From: Rostratula benghalensis
Taxonomy: Eukaryota > Chordata > Aves > Charadriiformes > Rostratulidae
Assembly (NCBI GenBank): GCA_013399305.1
Contig: VXAI01000083.1
Coordinates: 1,081,840-1,145,839 of the forward strand
Direction of reading: 5' to 3'
DNA: 64,000 bases
In this document: positions 35,201 to 44,200 of the stretch, one piece after another
How positions within the stretch are numbered: the stretch's first letter is position 1
How the letters are laid out: each line of letters starts with the position of its first letter
Notes under the pieces: model-generated
Databases searched by the model: none
What the model was told of the DNA's origin: nothing
The model's input: the letters and a program-made list of their open reading frames with translations, nothing else
Made by a program: the position numbers and the translations under genes

Positions 35201-38200
35201 TGTGGTTGGTGTTTATCAATTCAGTGATGTATTGCTGTAAAACATACCATAAGATTATGAATTTTATCCAATTTTTCTTTTTGTTTGATGTGCTCCTGTC
35301 TTCTTTCCTGCTTTTCAGGGGTTCTTGTGCTGACTTTCTTTGTGAACAGATCTCACGTGAACACTATCACCGGCAAAGACCAATTCATTATAGCGTATGG
35401 GGGTCTCCGAGGAGCCATTTGTTTCTCTTTGGTTTTCTTGCTTCCTGACTTTCACAGAAAGAAGCTCTTCATTGCAGCAACAACTGTTGTCATCCTCTTC
35501 ACTGTGTTTATACAGGTAAAAACAATCCCAGTGTCACATTTATCTTTACAGCAGATATAAAGAATGAGCATGATTTTTTTTTTCACCAGTCAAATAACCT
35601 GTACTAAACCATTAGATGGGTACAACGATTTACCAGTCATTAAAGCTTCCCCTCCTTAAAGCCATTAAGCATATACAAATTTAAAATTATTTAAATTTGT
35701 GTCACACATTCATGAGGCTGACTAGCAGTTGTTGACTTGCAACATGTGCTGTAGCGTTTTCCATGATAATTTGTCCCATCTTTGGTCCATCCTCATTGGG
35801 GTAGTAGTGGTGAAATTTGGGAAAAATGATGCTGGCATAGGTTTCATCTCTCTGAAGCAGTGTTTTTACATGTTTTTTGTGACAGCAAAGCCAATACAAA
35901 TCAGTCTACAAACCACTAGGAACCACTTGTTATTGTAGGCCTTGTCATGAAATGAAATGCTACCTGAGCCATGCAGTGATGAAGTCCAGTTTTTCTGAAC
36001 CCAAAGGACTGGGAAGATACTGGGGATGCTCCAACCTCTGAATCTCAACAAGAATTTTAAAAGAGTTTTATGGTTTTGTCAACTCAGTTTTGTTAGTTCA
36101 CAAGTAGGGCAATTTAATGGCGCCTCATTTTGAAGGACTGGCTTTTTAACATTTCAGAGAATGAGATCCATTTTACTGGGGCATCCAGCAGCTGAAGCAA
36201 CAACAGTCACTAGTTGTTTATCCAAATATTTTGTATATATGTCTGAGATGTTTTCACATTCATGCAGAAAAACATCTGTAGTTATTAACTCTTCCACTGG
36301 AAAAAAATATTTGTGTGTGTTACTTGTTATAAAAGCAAGGAAAATCAGAAGCAAATAAAAAAAGTCATAGCACATTTGATTTATTTGCCTCTAATTTTTC
36401 ATTCATAATTGATCCCTAGGTCCTGTTGCTTCCTGCTTTCTTTTTCTGCCCAAGCAATTCTTGGATTGTTTTCTACCCAGTGCTAAAAGCTTCTGTGAGT
36501 GAGTGCAACCTCCCCACATCATGAGGTGGCTGTGGACACATTGCCTCTCCACTGCCAGGGTAGGACAGGGAGGTGGACTCTGACTGCAGTGGTTGCTCTG
36601 AAATACTTGGTTTATTGTTTAATGCACAAGTGCACTCTATTTTTTTTATTTTTTCCTGGTCTTTTACTTCTTTTCAAGGAGGGTTTCTGCTGTGGGTGTT
36701 TTTGGAACGGCCAATCCTATAAAAAAGTTGAAGGAGCGTCTGAAGCTTGGCTGCTCTTGGGGAGCGCGTGGGAGGTGCCGCATCTGACCCCTGCCTATAG
36801 TGTAGTAGGCAAGGAGCTTGCCGGGGCAGAACTTGCTGCCAGTATTGCTGTCCTTACTAATATAGTTTTATTTGTCACGGATTCTTAATTAGCAGACCTC
36901 CAGGTATATGATGGTGCAAGGTTTTCTCTTCCTTAGGCACAGGCCGAGGTTGTAAGGAGTTTCTGCTCTTCAGGGCTCAGTGATGCCTTGCTCGGGAGGA
37001 GCGGCAGCTCTCAGCATTGCTGTGACACCTAGCGGTAAAAGCATTCCTGCAGCCTCCTGTCGGATGAAGCTTTTGGATGCATCTCCCTGCTCTTCTCTGC
37101 CCAGCAGCAAGTCTGTCTGTAAGGGCGAGACTCCTTTTGGACTTTCTCTGAAATGCACCTTTTCGTTCACCTGACAGCGGCTGTCGCGTTTGAAGGAGGA
37201 TGTGGTGGGAGAACTGGGGTTGTGTGGTCCTGAAGTGAGCAAGGCTGAGGTGTACCTGGCATGCTCTGTCCCAAAAAGTTAAAAGTGTGTCTCCATACAG
37301 CAGAAGAGAGCAGGGTGGGGGTCTAGGAATGATGCTGTGCAGAAAAGCTCCCCAGGAGATTCTCTGCTGAAGCACATGAGGTTCCTGCAGAGCTGCTCAC
37401 CCAGGGCTGCCCTCTTCCTGCCCTCGGATGAAGAGAGAAGAGCAGCTCCTGGGGCTTTGGGAGATAGTGAGTCATGGTGAGAGTTGCCCCATGGCTGAAC
37501 ATCATCCCACGAGAGCAAATTCCTTCTGCTTGGCCTTCCTGAACCCCCCAGGTATGGGTCTTGGGCAATGCGGAGGATTAGGATTGACTGTACTTCCCCA
37601 CATCCACCCCATCCACACCATGAGCTGAAAAAATGGTGAACGAGTCCGATGTGTTGATGGGCTTGGAGCTGAGGGCAGGGCAGCTGGTCCAGGCATAGAT
37701 TTCAGGCTGAAAGGAGAGAGCAGGGGCCAGGGGTGGAGGGACCGTAGTTAGGTGGAGGTTGACAAGTTTTAAGATGCAAATGTGGGTCAGAAATTGAAAA
37801 GATACGGTCACTAGGCACGTCCGCTCATGCAGAGACGCTCTTGAGTCTCAGACAAAGGTTGTTCTAAGGCAGCAGCTCCATTCTGCAGAGGCTTCGGAAA
37901 ATCCTTCCCAGGACTGGGAAAAGGGCTTTTGTGTAACCTCAAAGCTCAACTGGTGATGTCATCTCCATGCTGAAGGGTGAGAGTTAAACAGGGTCCCCCA
38001 TGGGTACGTGTCAGCAGGGCGACCCCTTGACCTTCAGCCATTCAGAGAGAACATAGCATCTATAAAGACAGACTTTGCTCAGGCTCCAGATACCTGCAGT
38101 ATTGTGTAGCTGAGGCCACCACAGGAACTGGGGGGTAGCAGGGCTGAGAAATAAATTTGCTTAAAAGCTGAACCAGAAAGATATTTCTGTAGCAATAAAT

Positions 38201-41200
38201 AGGACATAGGTAAATAGGTAAATTCAGCATAGGTAAGATAGGTAAATATATGTAACATAGGTAAATATAACAGAACCAAGTATTAAGGTGAACCTTCAGA
38301 AATCTGGGTTTGCAGATGAGTCCTACTGCTTCTGAAGTCCATGGCACTGCTGCCAGCCACACCCATGGATTCACGTTTGAAGAATGAATATCTTTAATAT
38401 CCAAGCATCTTTCATGGTACGTGTCACTTTGGGTGGAAAGGACAAGTGAAATATTTGCTACAAAACAACTTCTGTGGCTAATGGACTTCTTTTGTTGTTG
38501 CTAATTGGTGCACTAAGTTTTCTTTATATTAGTGAAATCACTACAGTCTTGGCAGGGGATGTCTGCGTTAAGACAGGAGAGGAACTAGGGAAGAGATTAT
38601 TTGGGCCCTTTTAAGCTGGTGAAGGCCAGCAAGACATCTTGTTTGAGCACAAGCCATCTTCATTTTCTTGGAAATCCTGACCACACTGTCTGAAAAGCCT
38701 TGTGCTACACAAACTAATGACCAGTGTGGAAGCAATTGGGCTTGTCCTTACATGGGTGTATTAGTGCATTACACAACACAGGAACCTCATCTATTTTAGC
38801 CTAAGTCAGTTGCATAAGGCTCTTCCCACAACAATCCGGGTTAACGATTTTGAGAAAGTTGACTGAGCAATTTTCAGGCCTTCGGTGCTTCCAAGCAGGC
38901 CTGGATATATGCCACATAGACCAGGAAGTCCTCCAAATTGTGTGGGCTTGTCTGGAATGTCACAAAAGGCTCTCATTGTTCTGTCTTTCAGTGCAGTTTA
39001 AAAATGAAATACCATGTTCTCCATTTGAAGTTCACTCTCTCAGCTTATTGGCCTCTGACCTTTTGCATGAAATTGTTAGCAAATAAAATTGTGGAGAGTG
39101 AGTTTGTTTGTTTGTTTGCTGTCTACACTGACCCATTAGCTACTGATTCACTGGCAGCAGAAGAACTTTGTGAGGTATGATAAAGCTGTCAGCATCTTCA
39201 GATGAGTTATCTGTGGTGGGTGGAGGAGCATCACAAGGGAACTACAGGTGTATTGGGAAATGACATGCCTGACAATGACAAGTGGGATCCTCATAATGCT
39301 CTCAAGGTCAGGAGGGGCCTAAGGAATTCAGGTGTTTCTAAATTTGGGAGTGCTGGTCACAAAATTCCAAAATAAAACAAATGCAGATGACTACCCAGTG
39401 AAGGCAAGAGACCAAATTGCATAGTCTCTATGTACTTTTTCTAATATCTGTTCTTTCTAAATTTGTGAGTTTTATGTTATTTACTCTGAATAGCTATGCA
39501 TTTTTTATTGCTATTAGCTATTAAAATGGCACATTAATTGTTTCTGCAATTAAAAATGTGTTCAACTCTCCTCCTTGCCAGCAATTGTGACATTCAGAAG
39601 TCATAAACATCAACTACCACAGCATTTTTGCTGTAAACATGTCCTAGAAAAGTAATTTCATACCAAAGCCAGACTAGGAAATGCACCACAGCAGCATTTT
39701 AGAAGTTTTCTCATGAGGCTTAAAGGATATTAAAACGCTTCCCTTGATCCTTCCCACCAGGTGGGAACATTGATTAGTAAACTTAGCCACCGGCTAGCCA
39801 TCCAAGATTGTTGGAGTAATGATCTGTGACACATAAATACTCAAAAAGTTAGCAGACAAATGATGGTGGAGGCTATGTGCTGTGAAGTCTCAAAGATTAT
39901 CATAGTTTCAGGCATTTGAACTTTGAATGTTTCCAGCCCCTTTCCATCTGCTAGGCTATGAGCAACAGCAAACCACAGGCTTGACCATGAAGTTATTGGT
40001 TGACTTTTTGTGGTCTTTGAGATGCCAGGTAAGAAGAACGGAGTGTTTCTCCTTTCTGCCTCTCTGTGAGCTCCTGTTGACACTAAGAACACTTGATGGG
40101 AATAAAGTCTGTTTTTTGTGTTTGTGGTTATACTGCAGGGAATGACAATCCGTCCTCTCGTTGACTTGTTGGCGGTCAAGAGGAAAAGAGAGAGTGCTCC
40201 CACAGTGGGAGAGCAGATCCATATTCGTGTAAGTGATGCATTCATCAACACCAGGCCAGAGCTTTTCCAATATGCTTTGCTGATAGCAATATTGTCCTTC
40301 TAAATGTGGTGTGCCTCCAGGGACTACAGGTCTGCAATTTTACCCGAATCCTCTGCAGGTCAGTCCCTTCCCAGGTTTGAAGTCCTGTGCAACTTCCTAA
40401 CCATGGGTTGTTATTTGCATTGGAATAGCAACCACCGACTCAATCAGGCTGCTGTTGTGTTAGGTGGTGCACAAACATGACAGAAAAAGGTAATTACTCG
40501 CCTGAAAGTTCATACTTGAACCTAACTCTGGAAGGAGTGAAAGAAGGAAATTAAGACTTGGGTGATTCAGGGTTGGGATCTTCCATGTGTTCATCAGTCA
40601 CATCACCACCATCAATTTAGATATTTTTGCAAAGAAAAAAAATAGAAAAAGGAGGGTGAGGTTAATACTATATTGGAGGGAACCACTGAAGTGCCCCATC
40701 TCTGTAAGTGTCAGGTTGGATGGAGCTTTTGAGCAACCTGGTCTAATGAAAGATGTCCCTGCCCATGGCAGGGGGATTGGAACTGGATGACCTTTAAGAT
40801 CCCTTCCAACTGTAACCATTCTGTGATTCTAAGTCAGTGACCCAAAGGTGGAAGTTATTTCTCCTTCCTCTCACCATCCAAATTATTTGCCTTTATTGTT
40901 ATAGGGCAGCAGGTCAGCTCCATGAAAAGGCAGGGTGTTCTGCACCCCTAACTGAATCTTCGCATCTGCATCCAATGTCAAATTATGTTTCTGAATGTAA
41001 TTGTTTATGCCCACTCACATTTCTGTAGATAAGGCTCCTTCAGGAATATTTTTGTCATCTTTTTGGGTAGGTAGAAATAAAGAGATTAAGTCTGAGGACA
41101 TTTATAAGAACTGTTTGGCATCCTCACAATTAGACTGTATTACAGGGCTTTGTCTGAGGTGAACAGAACAGTTCAATAGGCTGAAGAGTCTTTTCCTGTC

Positions 41201-44200
41201 ATGAGCAGAGAATGCTTTCTTCTTTTGTTAGTGTGTGAATAGTAAATCATCTCTGCAAATGTGTTTATTAGGAAACGTGGGCTGAAAATGGCTATGTACC
41301 CATTAAGTTTAGTAGGGAAGGTAACAATGCAGATACTTGGAAATAAAGGATGCGGAAACCAGAAGCAACTTTCTTCCTCACATTTATTTCTCCGTCCAGA
41401 TAGTCAGGATATTCTTGCTCTCAAGAGCGATGATCAGTGGCAGGGAGATCATTTGTCAGTCCTCAAGCCATACAGCTGCAAATAGCAATGTGACAACCAT
41501 AAACCTGCACCAGGCTGCACAGCTGAGTGAACCACTCTGAAACTTTCCTGTCTCTGACTCCACAAAAAATAATTTTTATTTTTTATAATTAGAGCTGGAG
41601 GAAGCTCCAGGGACACCAGTACCTAAGAGTAGGGGAGCGTTGACCCACAGTAAAGTAGACCCCTCTCTCTGTTTAGAGGTGCCAGTAGGAGGGAAAAAAA
41701 TTTATAAAACTACAGAGATTTAACTTCCAGGTGGAAAAAAACAACCTGTCTGGTATTTTTAATATTGTTTTAAACAATAATAATGTTTCTGTATAAGATG
41801 TGATATGGCCAAAGATTTAATTTAGTGTGAGTGTCTGGGGGAAGACAGTATTTCTTATTCAAGTCAAAGCATCATTTGTATGTTATCTACATCTGTATCC
41901 TGAAGATACTGATCTCCTGAGAGAAATTGTCCTCAAAAACCTCAATATGAACATTTCCTGCTTATCAAGGCCAAATATACAGGATGTGCAAGCCATCAGC
42001 CATCCTGTACATATCATAAAAAGCAGATCCCTGTCCCTCAGCGATTGTTCTTTGCTCACACAGACCGCAAAGCAAGCAGCCAAACTACATATTGTACTCC
42101 AGAACCGAGGGACACACATGAATGACTGGATGGGGAATTACCCCGACATCCCCTCTTGTTTACCAGTGCTGTGTAGCAAGCTAAAAGTATCTCCTGTTTT
42201 GTCTGCTGGCTTTTGATGTGTGCTGACTGAGTTCATCACGTATGCAATACATGCAACCGGTGTATAGAAAAATCCTCTCTTCTGTTTAGTTCTTGGATCA
42301 TTTGCTGGCTGGCATTGAAGATATATCTGGACACTGGGGACAGTATTACTGGAAAGACAAGTAAGGATTTGCCAAAATACAACTGTGTACATGTGTAGAA
42401 AAAAAAAAAAAAAAAAAAAAGAGGCTGGTTTCTGTTCCCTAACTTTGCACTGTGGGCAGCTGAGCCTTGTTAATCCTTGTGGCTCAACCCAATTGACACA
42501 GGGGCAGCTTGTCCTTGCCCAAGGTGAGACCAGGTTCTCAAGACGCTTCCCTGCTTGCAGGTCACATACTGTACTTCACCCTAAAAAGACTCCTTTCTCC
42601 TCTCCTATTGTGTTTGTCCCTTCTTGTCTGAAGAAATCTGCTGGAAATGAGAGAGCTGTGCCAGCACAACGCGCAGCTTGTGTGGCTTCAGCCTGTCCCT
42701 GCCTGCCTGTGCCCTCCTGCCTGTCAAGCCACGCAGGGGCTGAGATCTCCAACCCAGTGCATGCATGATTAATAGTACAAATATCGTGTGCAGCACTTGG
42801 ATACAACTGCTTGTTGTGGACTGACTGAAAATTACAGAAGATCTCTGTGGATTTCTCTAGCAAAGTCCTTGATTTTCATTAAGAAAAAGTAAGTAGATTG
42901 TACAAGAGAGTTGNNNNNNNNNNNNNNNNNNNNNNNNNNNNNNNNNNNNNNNNTTTTTTAAATATAAATAACATAAAATATGTTAATAGCAATCTACCAG
43001 GTTTAATTCCTTGGCTGTACAGGCACAGATGCAGCTAACTTCATGGTAAGGGCTGATTAATGCAGCTAGCAGGGATTTTATTAGGAATGCTGGTGCTTGG
43101 AAGTGCCACTAGAGGGTATGGGAATTGCTGCTGCTGAAGATGTTTGGGCTCCTGGTGAGCAGGTTTGTGAGCAGCTAACAGCCAGACCTGAGTGTCAGTA
43201 TTTGACACTGGCGAAATCTTGAAAGTTTGGCTGCGTTTGGGCAGAAGGTGAGAGGAAATGGCTCAAGAGGGAATCTGGAAATGTTGAAATGTGTTGCATC
43301 CCTTGGGGCTGCTGCATGTACTTGTAGCACTTGTAGTTCATGATAAATCTGGCCCTTTGGGGAGTTTTTATGGTATTTAGCAAAGTTTTAATATCTTAGC
43401 TCATACACTGTAGTGCAAAAATAATTTGGAACAGCCCTCTGGGACCATTGTTTTCTGGAAAGAAGGTGATGGAGTGTAATGGAATATGGGGCAGTCATAG
43501 GCTATGACCCTGCTGGCTTGCTCAGGTCCATTTAGGTGCTGGGGAATCGTGGGAGGAGGCTAAGAATGTCTTGGTTTTGTTCTCAAACAGGTTAGAATAT
43601 TTCAACAGCAAATACCTGCAGAAGATCCTGCTTCGAGAATATGATCAGCCAAAATCGAGTATTGTGCTTCTCTATGAAAAGCTGGAGCGGAAACATGCCA
43701 TCGAGCTGGCAGAAGCGGGGCAGCTGGGTCATGCCCCATCCCACCCATCCTTGCTGTAAGTGCTCCCCTGCAGTCATCATCCCCTTTCCAACACTCCTCA
43801 CAACCCTCCCACCGGAGGGAGCAGCTTTTGCCAACTTCTCTGCCTCCTCCCCTGCTGGGCTGTCCTGTGGGAAGGACCAACATTAACTAGGACAAATGCA
43901 AAATAAACACTACTTGAGGATTAGTAGGTGGGATTAAAAATTATCAGGTGGATGAGCAATCTGCTGGCATTGATGAATACAGTTTGTGATCTTGTACATT
44001 GAGGGTCACCTGTATCCGCACCCCGAGTGACACAGAATGGTGTCACAGAAACTCTGAGGAAGCATTTTTTGGATGTCTTTGCACTATTACATGTACTGGA
44101 GGAACCAACAGCGATAACGAGCACTGGCTGAGCAGCAGGGTCAAATATTCGCATGTCAGAGTGGTCATTTCATCTCTCACAGATGGTTCTGCTCTGCCAC

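Noticed and set aside
36970..37811. Cluster of minus-strand open frames in the SLC9A-like intron E-F
   Set aside because: Several mutually overlapping frames with no homology. The region is simply more GC-rich.
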